From: Saprospiraceae bacterium
GTDB taxonomy: Bacteria; Bacteroidota; Bacteroidia; Chitinophagales; Saprospiraceae
DNA: 64,000 bases
Direction: 5' to 3'
Assembly: GCA_019638385.1 (NCBI GenBank)
Contig: JAHBTW010000021.1
Location: 23,697-87,696, forward strand
Positions 9,744 to 17,990 of this stretch are shown here, piece after piece (the stretch's first letter is position 1; the number at the start of each line of letters is the position of its first letter). The notes beneath the pieces were generated by a model. The model was not told the origin of the DNA and did no database searches. It saw only the letters and a program-made list of their open reading frames with translations. The position numbers and the translations under genes are program-made.

Positions 9744-10183
9744 ATGAAAACCGTATCGAACCGCCACCTCCCGCTGCTGCTGCTCTTCGCTTTATTGTTG
9801 CCGGCACCGCTTGCACCCAAGCCCCCGCCAACAAGGAAAAAGAGACCGACGCCGATGCCTCCGCCCCGCTGACGATGGAGCAAACGGACGATGGCAAATG
9901 GGTCATCATGGACAGCCGGAAGACGGCGCTTTATGACGTGTTCCTTTACGACAACGGCCCCGATTACGAAGCCGAAGGGCTGATACGGATAGTGAAAAAC
10001 GGTAAAATCGGCTATGCTGATGCCAAGACCTATGCCATCGTTATCGAGCCGCAGTTCGATTGCGCGTTCCCGTTTGAAAACGGCCAAGCCAGGGTCAGCA
10101 ACCAATGCAAAACCGTCAAGGACGGCGAGTACAGCGTGTGGGAAAGCGATGCCTGGCAGTATGTGGATAAACAAGGGCGGTGA
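9744..10183 (+). pseudogene. WG-repeat lipoprotein with a frameshifted signal peptide
   Basis: The ATG at 9744 begins a good signal peptide (MKTVSNRHLPLLLLFALLL), but this frame leaves the mature protein and stops after about 42 codons. The mature part (GTACTQAPANKEKETDADAS..., then WG-like repeats such as EGLIRIVKNGKIGYADAKTY and VDKQGR) is read in another frame, open from a TTG at 9734. Joining the two by restoring one base in the GC-rich stretch around 9785-9805 would give an ordinary lipoprotein with a GTAC lipobox. The gene is therefore either broken by a one-base deletion or contains a sequencing error. WG-repeat proteins are surface or periplasmic repeat proteins without a defined activity. 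Confidence 0.6.
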
Positions 10184-10230
10184 AAAATCAGGATTGTCAG
10201 AACGAAAATAAACAAACAAAGTAAAAGCTC

Positions 10231-11391
10231 ATGAATGGTGTAGATGACTTTACATCTATCCCCTCCGTAGAGCGTATTACCGCTTTGGAGGAGCCTGTGC
10301 TGCGCAACCTGCAGATCACTCAGAGTTATGCTGACATGTCGGCGGCTATGGCACGGCTTATCAGTCCCGGCGCCAATTGGTGTACTTTTGCCACATGGGC
10401 ATCTAAGCAGGCCGGGCAAACCATGCGCGGAGAAGACCTCTTGCGGACTATGGAGCACTGGCTGGGTTCGGAACCTGCCGCCGTGCAAGCCCTGACCGAG
10501 ATTGCAGCATTAGCCGGAAAGCGCGCTACTCCAACCGATGTGCGTCACCGATTGTGGAGTGCGCTCGATTTTCCGGGCGCCGTACAGCGGGCTGCCGATT
10601 CGGTGGGCCGGGGAAACCGCAAGGTATATGCAGAAATCGGGCGCGAGTTTGCCCGGTTTTTGGCCGATTTTCCCCCTGGCGCTGAATACGATGCCGCACA
10701 GCTCGATGCTTTTTGCGCGCAGCTTCTTCCGGGTGATCCACCGGAGGGCCAACGCTACTTGCAGCAAGCCTTCAGGCACTACTACTTAGCCCGGTTTGAA
10801 TCCAACCCCAAAGAACGCACCGAGTGGGTGCTGTTGGCTAACCTTGAGATCGGTTGGCACGAACAAACGCGCCTCCAACCGGAAATCACTGCTGCTTTGA
10901 ATGCTTCCCTGTCCGAGCCTGCCGCTTTTGCAAGTCGCTTGCTCGATACGCTGTTTCCGGGCCGGGGGCGGCTCATCCAATTAGTCTGGTGGTTTCTTCG
11001 CCTCACGGGCCGCCGCGCTCGCATGGAAGCTGCCATCCGGCGTTTTTACGACGCCGCCTGCCGCCGGATACGCCTGTTTCTCACCGAACACCTCATGACC
11101 TTGTCATTGCCCGGCGAACGGCTGCGCTTAGGCCGTGACCTGCCACAGGGCTTTGCCGTTTCCCTGCAGCGCCTGAGCAATCCCGAACTCCTGAAGATGA
11201 TGAAGGTAGTGGATATCACCCCCGACAGTATGCACTCGACCGGCGCCTCCGACTGGGCTGCGCTGCCTGAACGCATGCACTTCATTGCCGATTTGTTCCG
11301 GCGCTATCACGAACGTACGGAGCTGTTCCAGCAGCCGTTTACCCCCGAACAAACGGCCCGCATCAAGGCCGGCGAGACCCCGCCGGTGTAG
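10231..11391 (+). CDS. Conserved protein of unknown function (HEQTRLQ-motif family)
   Basis: This is a soluble, largely helical 386-residue protein. I recognise conserved-looking blocks (SPGANWCTFATWASKQAG near residue 45, GRGNRKVYAEIGREFARFL near 125, and LLANLEIGWHEQTRLQPEI near 205) that recur in proteins of unknown function in other phyla, but I know of no assigned activity. The histidine-glutamate pairs could bind metal; that is speculation. The basic segment RRARMEAAIRRFYDAACRRIR (about 265-286) and the C-terminal MHFIADLFRRYHERTELF are further landmarks. It precedes the GRAS gene by about 270 bp, and whether the two work together is unknown. Confidence 0.6.
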   Translation: MNGVDDFTSIPSVERITALEEPVLRNLQITQSYADMSAAMARLISPGANWCTFATWASKQAGQTMRGEDLLRTMEHWLGSEPAAVQALTEIAALAGKRATPTDVRHRLWSALDFPGAVQRAADSVGRGNRKVYAEIGREFARFLADFPPGAEYDAAQLDAFCAQLLPGDPPEGQRYLQQAFRHYYLARFESNPKERTEWVLLANLEIGWHEQTRLQPEITAALNASLSEPAAFASRLLDTLFPGRGRLIQLVWWFLRLTGRRARMEAAIRRFYDAACRRIRLFLTEHLMTLSLPGERLRLGRDLPQGFAVSLQRLSNPELLKMMKVVDITPDSMHSTGASDWAALPERMHFIADLFRRYHERTELFQQPFTPEQTARIKAGETPPV

Positions 11392-11664
11392 GGTTAAAGC
11401 AGATTTTTAGCGTGAATTCTATTTCTCCCGAATCTTTAGAAAGAAAACAAACGCATCGCCGAGAATAAAGCTTCCGCAAAGCACAGCGGGTGAAGCCCCC
11501 GCCCCATCCGTCTTATTCCGCATTTCCCCCTTTTCAATCTTATTTTCAGCCGGGTCGTTTTCAAAAAATTGATCCTCCCCTCCACCTGCACCCATCTTTG
11601 GCTCATCAAACGGGGCGTACAGAGCGCCGGAATTTCATTCACCATTCAAAACACTATAGTAGTC

Positions 11665-12738
11665 ATGAGCCAGACCATCGCATCCAACATCTTCGAATCC
11701 CTGAACGATTTTATGAAAAAAGCGCCCCACTTCGACGGGCCAACCAAACAAGACATCGAGTCATTCTTTGCCTACTGCATGGAAGGCATGGACGCTGATT
11801 CAGAAAAACTGCTGGCCACCATTTTCATCAAGGCGCTGAATAAAAAAATCCATTCCGAATCTATCGGCGAAAACATCTACCTCGGCAAATATGAAATCTC
11901 GCAAATCCAGTTGTTCAATATTTTGATTGAAAAATTCCCTTTCGTCAAATTCAGCCAGCACATCACCAACAGCGCCATCGTAGAGGAAATGGAAGGCTGT
12001 GAAGAAGTAACCCTCGTGGACATCGGCATCGGCCAGGGTACGCAGGTGCTCAACATCATCGAACTATCGAAAAACCTGCCCCGACTCCAGAAACTGCACA
12101 TCGTAGGCATTGAGCCGTTTGGAGATGCGTTGGCGAAAGCCGGCGAAAACATCCTGGCATACAATGGAAAAGTTCCGTTTCAAATCGAATTTACCGCCAT
12201 CCACGATGGGGTGGAAAACGTGGACTTTGCCGCCATCGAAAACGTCGGAGGCAAAATCATCGTCAATGCCTCCCTCGCGCTGCACCACATCCAATCCGAC
12301 CTGCGCCGCTTAGACACCATCAATAAAGTGAAGGAAATGAACCCCGACTTGTTCATCCTCATCGAGCCGAATGTCAACCACTTCGAGACCGATTTTTATA
12401 CAAGATTTCAAAGCTGCTACAAGCATTTCCATCATATTTTCCAAGTCATTGACCGCATCGAAAATATTGGCGACACCGACAAAAATGCCCTGAAACTATT
12501 CTTCGGAAGAGAAATCGAAGACATCATCGGCAAAGACGAAAAAGACCGTTTTGAGAAGCACGAGCCTGCCACCCATTGGATTGGCCGGCTGAAGGAGACC
12601 AAGTTCTCTATCAAAAACAACATCCTGAAATCGCCTGTAACGGCGGGCTGCGGCGTGGAAATCAACTACCACAAAGAGGGCTTCCTCGGATTCACCCATG
12701 GCGACGAAACGGTACTTGCCGTAATATGCGCTAACTGA
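11665..12738 (+). CDS. Bacterial GRAS-domain protein (Rossmann methyltransferase-like)
   Basis: The ATG at 11665 is chosen over an in-frame TTG at 11569, giving 357 residues. The sequence follows the GRAS fold known from plant transcription regulators: the VHIID-equivalent VTLVDIGIGQGTQ (115-127) at the position of a SAM-binding glycine loop, a helix-rich RFQSCYKHFHHIFQVID block (about 247-263), and the strongly GRAS-like DRFEKHEPATHWIGRLKE (294-311). Bacterial GRAS proteins were proposed by Aravind and colleagues to be SAM-dependent methyltransferases acting on small molecules. An aminotransferase gene follows 75 bp downstream, suggesting a shared small-molecule pathway. The activity and substrate are inference. 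Confidence 0.85.
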   Translation: MSQTIASNIFESLNDFMKKAPHFDGPTKQDIESFFAYCMEGMDADSEKLLATIFIKALNKKIHSESIGENIYLGKYEISQIQLFNILIEKFPFVKFSQHITNSAIVEEMEGCEEVTLVDIGIGQGTQVLNIIELSKNLPRLQKLHIVGIEPFGDALAKAGENILAYNGKVPFQIEFTAIHDGVENVDFAAIENVGGKIIVNASLALHHIQSDLRRLDTINKVKEMNPDLFILIEPNVNHFETDFYTRFQSCYKHFHHIFQVIDRIENIGDTDKNALKLFFGREIEDIIGKDEKDRFEKHEPATHWIGRLKETKFSIKNNILKSPVTAGCGVEINYHKEGFLGFTHGDETVLAVICAN

Positions 12739-12745
12739 ACACATT

Positions 12746-12797
12746 GATATTGGATATTGGGATAGTATGATATTCCACATCCCAATATCCCAATATC
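12746..12797. repeat. GATATTGGG-type intergenic inverted repeat
   Basis: The left arm (12746-12763) is built from GATATTGG units and the right arm (12779-12797) is its near-complement, so the transcript could fold into a long AU-rich hairpin. The same unit recurs at 22386-22438, between two other coupled genes. Confidence 0.75.
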
Positions 12798-12813
12798 AAA
12801 AAATCTCACCACC

Positions 12814-13980
12814 ATGAATAACGCTTTCTTCAACGACATTTTGCAAAACGCCCCCGCTCGTATCAACGCAACCCAAACCTCCTCCCACCTGCTGCTCGAC
12901 AAAAACGAACAGTGCGACGACGTGGCTTTTTCGATAAAACAACAAGTGTTGGGAGGCCTGATGGACGCCAATTGGAACCGGTATCCTTCTGCCGATTGCA
13001 GCGATATAGAAGCGGCTGTGGCCAACTACTGCGGGTTGAATCCTGAGCATATTGTGTTAAGCCCCGGTTCGGCAAACATCATCACCACCCTGCTCAATTA
13101 TTTTGCATTAAACAAAAAACGCATCGTCATCGCGCAGCCTACTTATACGCTGTTCGATTATCATTGCAAAACCTACAACATCGAATATACGCCCTGGCTG
13201 CTGACGCCTGAACTGGAATATGATTACGATAATATGCCCCTGCTGGAACCCGGCTCGGTGCTGATTATTACCACCCCCAACAATCCGGTGGGCAATTCCA
13301 TGAAGCGGGAGAAACTCGAAAAGATACTTTCATCCAACCCCGATTCCTTTGTGCTGGTAGATGCGGTGTATGCCGAATTTGCCGACGAGGATTTCAGCCC
13401 GCTCATCCGCCAATACGATAACCTGATGGTCTTGCGGTCGTTTTCAAAAGCCTTCCCGATAGCGGGCTTGCGCTTCGGCTACCTGTGCGCAGCGCCTCCA
13501 ACCGCCGCCATTGTCAAAAAACTGATGCTCCAGTTTTCCATCAACCACCTCACCCAGGTTTTCGCACGGGAAGTACTGTTCAGCGACGAATTTATACAGC
13601 GTTCCCGGCAACAAGTGAAAACAATCATCAGGGAGCGCACCCGGATGCACCGTTACCTGACCTACAAGTTTGACAGCAGCGCCCTGAAAGTATTCCGCTC
13701 GGAAGGCAACTTCCTGTTGGTGCGGGTTTTCGACGATGCCGATTTTCAACATGTATTGGCCGGTTTGGAAAAGAACCGCATTAAAGTGCTGAACACCTCG
13801 CCCTTCCCGCTGCTCCGCAACACGTTCCGGGTTTCCATCGGCTCGGCTGAAGAGAACAATGCTTTCGTGCAGTGTTTGATGCAAAGTATGGGACAGGAGC
13901 GCCTGCGGCAGCCGCAAGTGCGGCTCATGGACGGGTGCTATTCGGAAGAGCAGTTGAGCCGATTGCAAGCGGTAGGATAA
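12814..13980 (+). CDS. PLP-dependent aminotransferase, class I/II (HisC-like)
   Basis: A fold-type I aminotransferase of 388 residues. Landmarks are the NPxN-type TPNNPVGNSMK, the VDAVYAEF aspartate that contacts the pyridine nitrogen, the PLP-lysine motif RSFSKAFPIAGLRFGY (about 208-223), and a C-terminal substrate-carboxylate arginine in RNTFRVSIGS. It is closest in style to histidinol-phosphate aminotransferases, but there is no his operon nearby. Because it follows the GRAS gene with only a repeat element between, it may transaminate an intermediate of the same unknown pathway. Substrate specificity cannot be read from the sequence. Confidence 0.85.
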   Translation: MNNAFFNDILQNAPARINATQTSSHLLLDKNEQCDDVAFSIKQQVLGGLMDANWNRYPSADCSDIEAAVANYCGLNPEHIVLSPGSANIITTLLNYFALNKKRIVIAQPTYTLFDYHCKTYNIEYTPWLLTPELEYDYDNMPLLEPGSVLIITTPNNPVGNSMKREKLEKILSSNPDSFVLVDAVYAEFADEDFSPLIRQYDNLMVLRSFSKAFPIAGLRFGYLCAAPPTAAIVKKLMLQFSINHLTQVFAREVLFSDEFIQRSRQQVKTIIRERTRMHRYLTYKFDSSALKVFRSEGNFLLVRVFDDADFQHVLAGLEKNRIKVLNTSPFPLLRNTFRVSIGSAEENNAFVQCLMQSMGQERLRQPQVRLMDGCYSEEQLSRLQAVG

Positions 13981-13990
13981 CATCAAAGAA

Positions 13991-14362
13991 ATGCCAATCA
14001 TGCGATATCTGATCGGGCCGGAACTACTGTGGCTGCTCATTTACGGCGGGGCCGACCTGCTGGCTAAGGCCAATACGCCGCCTACGAAAAGAGTGGATGA
14101 TTTTATAGAAAATATCTGGTTTTGGATACCCCTGCTGGCGCTGTTCACCTTTGCGCTTTGGTGGGTACCGGTGGTGGAAAAGCGCTGGCTATTGCTGCGG
14201 GTATGGGCGGCCTGTGTGGTCGGTTGCCATTATTCGCTCGAAAAGGCCATAGGCGCTTCAAGCACTCAGGGACCGGGCGCCGGGATGGCGTGGCTGGTGG
14301 GCATGATGCTGCTTTTTTTGTTTTTGATCGTTGGAAGTGTTGTTGTAAAAATCAAATTCTGA
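13991..14362 (+). CDS. Small membrane protein of unknown function
   Basis: A 123-residue protein with three likely membrane helices (about residues 5-22, 42-60 and 95-118). The loop with conserved-looking charged residues (KRVDDFIENIWFW) lies between the first two. No family was recognised. It begins 10 bp after the aminotransferase stop codon and ends 5 bp before the next small gene, so it is probably cotranscribed with both. Confidence 0.55.
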   Translation: MPIMRYLIGPELLWLLIYGGADLLAKANTPPTKRVDDFIENIWFWIPLLALFTFALWWVPVVEKRWLLLRVWAACVVGCHYSLEKAIGASSTQGPGAGMAWLVGMMLLFLFLIVGSVVVKIKF

Positions 14363-14367
14363 TTGAG

Positions 14368-14583
14368 ATGAAAACAGTGTATTCTCACGCCTGCTGGATA
14401 TTCCTGAGCGGCCCCGGCGTTCGGTTTGTGTCGAAAGATGCCTTGGAATCGAAATACTTTTGGCTGGGGCTGGCGGCAATGATTATCGTCATCATAGTGT
14501 TCAAAGACAAGCTCCAGCGATGGGCCGATACGCCCACCTCCGAACTTTTCAGACGGCGGTCCGGCTCAAAACGTTCAAAATAG
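14368..14583 (+). CDS. Very small single-span membrane protein
   Basis: The ATG at 14368 gives 71 residues. One hydrophobic segment (YFWLGLAAMIIVIIVFKDKL, about 32-51) is followed by a basic tail (FRRRSGSKRSK), as expected for a protein with its C-terminus in the cytoplasm. A longer frame reading from 14122 overlaps the preceding gene and was not used. No function is known. Confidence 0.5.
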   Translation: MKTVYSHACWIFLSGPGVRFVSKDALESKYFWLGLAAMIIVIIVFKDKLQRWADTPTSELFRRRSGSKRSK

Positions 14584-14601
14584 AAGGGGACTACCTGAAA
14601 A

Positions 14602-15081
14602 ATGGACCATCGCAGCAAACATACCTACCGCACCCATCTGTACGATTTCATCAAGGATGTGCTGGTCGTGTGCCCCAATTGTGAGAGCCGCGCGCTGGTA
14701 AACACCAATGGCTACACCATCTTCCAGCGGGAAGCCGTAAACGTGCGGGTGGTGTGCGGCCACTGCGGGTACAACAAAATCCTCGAAAGGCTATCCACCC
14801 GGAGCAAACACCTCCTCATCGGGGCGCCTGTTGACCCGTACTTCCACCTGCCGCTTTGGCTGAAAACGGAGCTGGGCGACCATCTGCTCTGGGCTTATAA
14901 TATGGAGCACCTCGATTTCCTGGCGCAGCACGTGGGCGCAACATTGCGGGAGCGCAACGGCTTCCAATACCAGGTGAAAAGCATCGGCGCCCGCCTGCCC
15001 CGCTGGATGACCGCAGCGAAGCGACGGGAGGAGGTGCTGAAAGCTATCCAAAAACTCAAAAGCAAAACCGTAAACGCGTAG
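14602..15081 (+). CDS. Small protein with a four-cysteine zinc-ribbon-like motif, unknown function
   Basis: A 159-residue soluble protein. Two CxxC pairs (VVCPNCESRALV near residues 24-35 and VVCGHCGYNK near 50-59) are spaced like a zinc ribbon. The remainder contains a conserved-looking PVDPYFHLPLWLKTELGDHLLWAYN block, quoted in part as LPLWLKTELGDHLLWAYN, and a basic C-terminus. I recall similar small zinc-ribbon proteins in Bacteroidota but cannot name a family. It lies 18 bp after the preceding small membrane gene. Confidence 0.6.
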   Translation: MDHRSKHTYRTHLYDFIKDVLVVCPNCESRALVNTNGYTIFQREAVNVRVVCGHCGYNKILERLSTRSKHLLIGAPVDPYFHLPLWLKTELGDHLLWAYNMEHLDFLAQHVGATLRERNGFQYQVKSIGARLPRWMTAAKRREEVLKAIQKLKSKTVNA

Positions 15082-15246
15082 CTCGTGGCTCGAAGCTACC
15101 TGCTTCTACTCCGTCCAAATATCCCCACGGTTCATTTCATTTCTGCCCCGCTTCAAGCTCCAAAATTTGCACCCGCAGTCTTCCTGTCCACATCTTTGTG
15201 CCGACAAGAAAATCATATCCAAGCATTCTAACAGAAATCAATCATC

Positions 15247-15870
15247 ATGCAAAGTCCAACATTTCATCCTTACCAAAACGAGGGGCTTAACCACCTTTAC
15301 GAACTCCTCTTTTGCGACAACGAAGCGGCGTTCAGCAACAACGGCGCATTCCCCTGGCCGGTCCTGTTTGCCGATCCGCCGGATGCCGAGGCACTGCTCC
15401 AACTCGCCAACGACACCAATCAGGAAAGCCGTCTGCGGGCATTGGCCGCTAACAAACTCCGCGCCATAGGCGGTGCGGCGCCCAAGCCTGAGTTGCACGG
15501 CGTCATCGTCGAAGTGGGCATGGAGGGTGGACTCGATGTGCTGGCCGCCTTCAGCGACGGCACGGCCCGCTACCTCAACCATTCCGAAAGGGCCATTATT
15601 TCCGATGCGCCGACGGAAGCTACCAATCCCCTGATTGCTACCCTGTGGCATCACAGCATCAATGTGGTCAATAAAATAGGCCCCTGGGATAAGCCCCGCC
15701 TCGAACCGCCGCAAACCGGCATGGTAAGGCTGAGTTTTCTCGTGTCGGGGCAGCTTTATTTCGGACAAGCCCCGATGGACGTCTTCTTCAATGACCCCAT
15801 GGCCGGGCCGGTCCTCAATTCGGCTGCGCAGTTGATGGCTTATTTGACTGAAACGGCAACCCAAAACTAA
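15247..15870 (+). CDS. Conserved protein of unknown function
   Basis: A soluble 207-residue protein without a signal peptide. The central part (LHGVIVEVGMEGGLDVLAAF followed by SDGTARYLNHSERAII) reads like a small beta-rich domain, and the C-terminal half has GQLYFGQAPMDVFFNDPMAG before a last helix. No named domain was recognised. It starts a group with the next two genes (24 bp and 4 bp gaps). The 165-bp region before it is non-coding and contains a CATCTTTG element that resembles a -7 box. Confidence 0.55.
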   Translation: MQSPTFHPYQNEGLNHLYELLFCDNEAAFSNNGAFPWPVLFADPPDAEALLQLANDTNQESRLRALAANKLRAIGGAAPKPELHGVIVEVGMEGGLDVLAAFSDGTARYLNHSERAIISDAPTEATNPLIATLWHHSINVVNKIGPWDKPRLEPPQTGMVRLSFLVSGQLYFGQAPMDVFFNDPMAGPVLNSAAQLMAYLTETATQN

Positions 15871-15893
15871 CCCGAAGCCTTAGCTCAAACAAC

Positions 15894-16940
15894 ATGACTG
15901 TAATCGGCAATCTTTTTCTCGGCATAGCTGCGCTGGTATCCATCCTGATACTCAACCTTGTTTATGGCGTCCACAACCGCGGGGGCGACGCCGGCGTGGG
16001 CTATGCCTGGTCGCTCTTGTTATCGCTTTTGGTATTCATCGTGTGCATGGGCATTGTAGCCCTGTCCATCGGCGCGAAGGGAGGCTACGCCTGGGTTGGG
16101 GCGCCCGGCACGGCACGAACGATGTGGGTGCTGGGCGGGTTCGCATTGTCTATGCTGGGCGTGTTTGCCGTTTCCATGGGCGAGGGCATGGGCGGAGCGC
16201 CGAGGTTTTTATACCATGTGATGAAAGCGGCGCCCTTGGCGGCCATTTTATCCGTGCTGGCCGGCGCATTGCTGTTGCTGAACGAGCCTTTGCGCTCAAC
16301 CCTCCCTCCGTTGGCCTGGCGGCTGCCGACGTTCATCGCCATTGGCGTCGGCGTCATGGCATTGGGTTTTATAATGGTTGCAAAGGCCCGTGTTAATGCC
16401 GACATTGCAAAGGCTGCCGCCGAATCCCATGACAGTTTCCACCAAGGGCAACTCGACAATATTGACGCCACCGACGTGATGAAGAACATGGTTTTCCTGC
16501 TCGTTTATACCGATGCCAACCAGAAAAATGACCTTCGGAAAAAAGCCCTTGCCAAAATCAAGTCCCGCCCCGACTGGCAGGAAGAACTCGTGCGCCGCCT
16601 CCAAAACGACTGGGCGCCCGAAGTCTTCACCTTCCTCGCCTCCAATGACGTGGACGATAAGGCCCTGTTCGCTGAGCCGATCCGGCAGGGCGTGCTCATA
16701 CAAGCGAGACTCGTGCGGGAAAACATGCGTAAATGCAGGGACAAGTACGACCTGTACCAAGGCAGGTTCACCTGGGAGGTGGAACGGGTATTGCGCACGG
16801 TGGACAAGTTCCAGGGCCTGGGCGTGGACTATCGCCCGGCAGTACAGGAACTTCGCAATGCCCTCGATGAGCCGGTGAGTTTTGAAATACCGAAACTAAC
16901 CGCCGTTCGGGTACTGGATAAATGGTTGAAAAAACATTGA
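15894..16940 (+). CDS. Membrane protein with cytoplasmic helical C-terminal domain, unknown function
   Basis: Of 348 residues, the first half holds about five membrane helices (1-22, 37-60, 72-95, 105-125 and 140-160). The second half, from about residue 170, is soluble and alpha-helical, with HEAT-like phrases (KNDLRKKALAKIKSRPDWQEE, quoted in part as LRKKALAKIKSRPDW; NDWAPEVFTFLASNDV). This suggests a membrane-anchored scaffold. The function is unknown. It is 24 bp after the preceding gene and 4 bp before the next. Confidence 0.55.
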   Translation: MTVIGNLFLGIAALVSILILNLVYGVHNRGGDAGVGYAWSLLLSLLVFIVCMGIVALSIGAKGGYAWVGAPGTARTMWVLGGFALSMLGVFAVSMGEGMGGAPRFLYHVMKAAPLAAILSVLAGALLLLNEPLRSTLPPLAWRLPTFIAIGVGVMALGFIMVAKARVNADIAKAAAESHDSFHQGQLDNIDATDVMKNMVFLLVYTDANQKNDLRKKALAKIKSRPDWQEELVRRLQNDWAPEVFTFLASNDVDDKALFAEPIRQGVLIQARLVRENMRKCRDKYDLYQGRFTWEVERVLRTVDKFQGLGVDYRPAVQELRNALDEPVSFEIPKLTAVRVLDKWLKKH

Positions 16941-16943
16941 GAA

Positions 16944-17207
16944 ATGATCACTGTCCTCTTCTGGATTTGCTGGGTTATTGACCTGCTGCTGTGCGCCATT
17001 GCCATCATCGGCAAAGGCTTTGCCAATAGTTTTCATCCAGATAGCTCGGTACCGTGGTTGGCCATATTGTTGGTTGGCTGCACGGTCGGCGGGTTCCTGC
17101 TGCAAGTGCTTTTCAAAAAACCGGTATGGGCGCTCATGGCTGCGGCCCTGCCGTTGGCGGTCCTGCTGGGCATGTATGTTTTTGAGGAGGTTATCGGGCG
17201 GAAATGA
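16944..17207 (+). CDS. Small three-helix membrane protein, unknown function
   Basis: An 87-residue protein that is mostly hydrophobic, with likely helices at about 3-23, 33-53 and 57-77. It begins only 4 bp after the preceding gene, so the two are likely translated from one message. It is probably a partner of the membrane protein upstream. Confidence 0.5.
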   Translation: MITVLFWICWVIDLLLCAIAIIGKGFANSFHPDSSVPWLAILLVGCTVGGFLLQVLFKKPVWALMAAALPLAVLLGMYVFEEVIGRK

Positions 17208-17249
17208 TGGGTTGGAAAACCTGCAATTGTTATTTATAAAAGACAACAG

Positions 17250-17900
17250 ATGATGAAAACAAGACCTATCACTTGGCTTGGCCTATTCATATCGTATTCG
17301 ACGATCACAGCTGTAAACTGGATTTTTAAATCCCAGTATGGCGCCATGTTGAACAACTCACAGGTAATTGCTAAGGAGCTAATCATACTGACATTGGTGG
17401 GCGTGTTGTTTTTGCTCATTGCTAAAGGTGAAAAACTGGGGCTTGATTCCATTGGATTGAATTTTACCGGTTGGGGTAAATCCATTCTGCTGGCGTTCGG
17501 GATCATGGTTTGTACCCTTGCTGCAATACTTGTAGGCATTTTTATTTCACAACAATTGGGGTGGTCATTTGGTGAATCAAAAGCATTCGATGCCCTTTCG
17601 TTGTGGACGATAACCCTTGTTGTCATCAGGGCGGGAGTGGCAGAGGAAGTATTTATGCGCGGCTATTTATTGGAACGGTTAACCACCATTTCAGGGAGCA
17701 AGTGGATTGCGGGTGCGCTTTCGCTGATTCCATTTGCTTTGTTTCACTACCAGGGTCAAGGCTGGGCCGGAGTGCTGATATCGTTCAATGCCGGCCTTGT
17801 GCTGACCATTTTTTATTTCTGGAAGCGCGACCTAAAAGCAAACATCATTGCACACTTCCTGATAGATTTTATTCCAAACGTAGTTGTAGAATGGTTTTAG
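17250..17900 (+). CDS. CPBP family intramembrane glutamic endopeptidase
   Basis: A 216-residue protein with about seven membrane helices and the three signature motifs of the CAAX protease and bacteriocin-processing family: EEVFMRG (E132, E133, R137), FALFHYQ (H166) and NIIAHFLID (H202). Members cleave substrates inside the membrane, and many lie near peptide or immunity genes. A small unrecognised peptide substrate could be among the short neighbouring genes, but I see none with a convincing leader. The base composition is more AT-rich than the genes before it. Confidence 0.88.
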   Translation: MMKTRPITWLGLFISYSTITAVNWIFKSQYGAMLNNSQVIAKELIILTLVGVLFLLIAKGEKLGLDSIGLNFTGWGKSILLAFGIMVCTLAAILVGIFISQQLGWSFGESKAFDALSLWTITLVVIRAGVAEEVFMRGYLLERLTTISGSKWIAGALSLIPFALFHYQGQGWAGVLISFNAGLVLTIFYFWKRDLKANIIAHFLIDFIPNVVVEWF

Positions 17901-17990
17901 GTATCGGCTCCGTATCCGATAATTTTTAGTTTAAAATGAAAAATATCCAATAATTTTTATTTTTATTCAAAAAATATCGAATTTTGCGGA

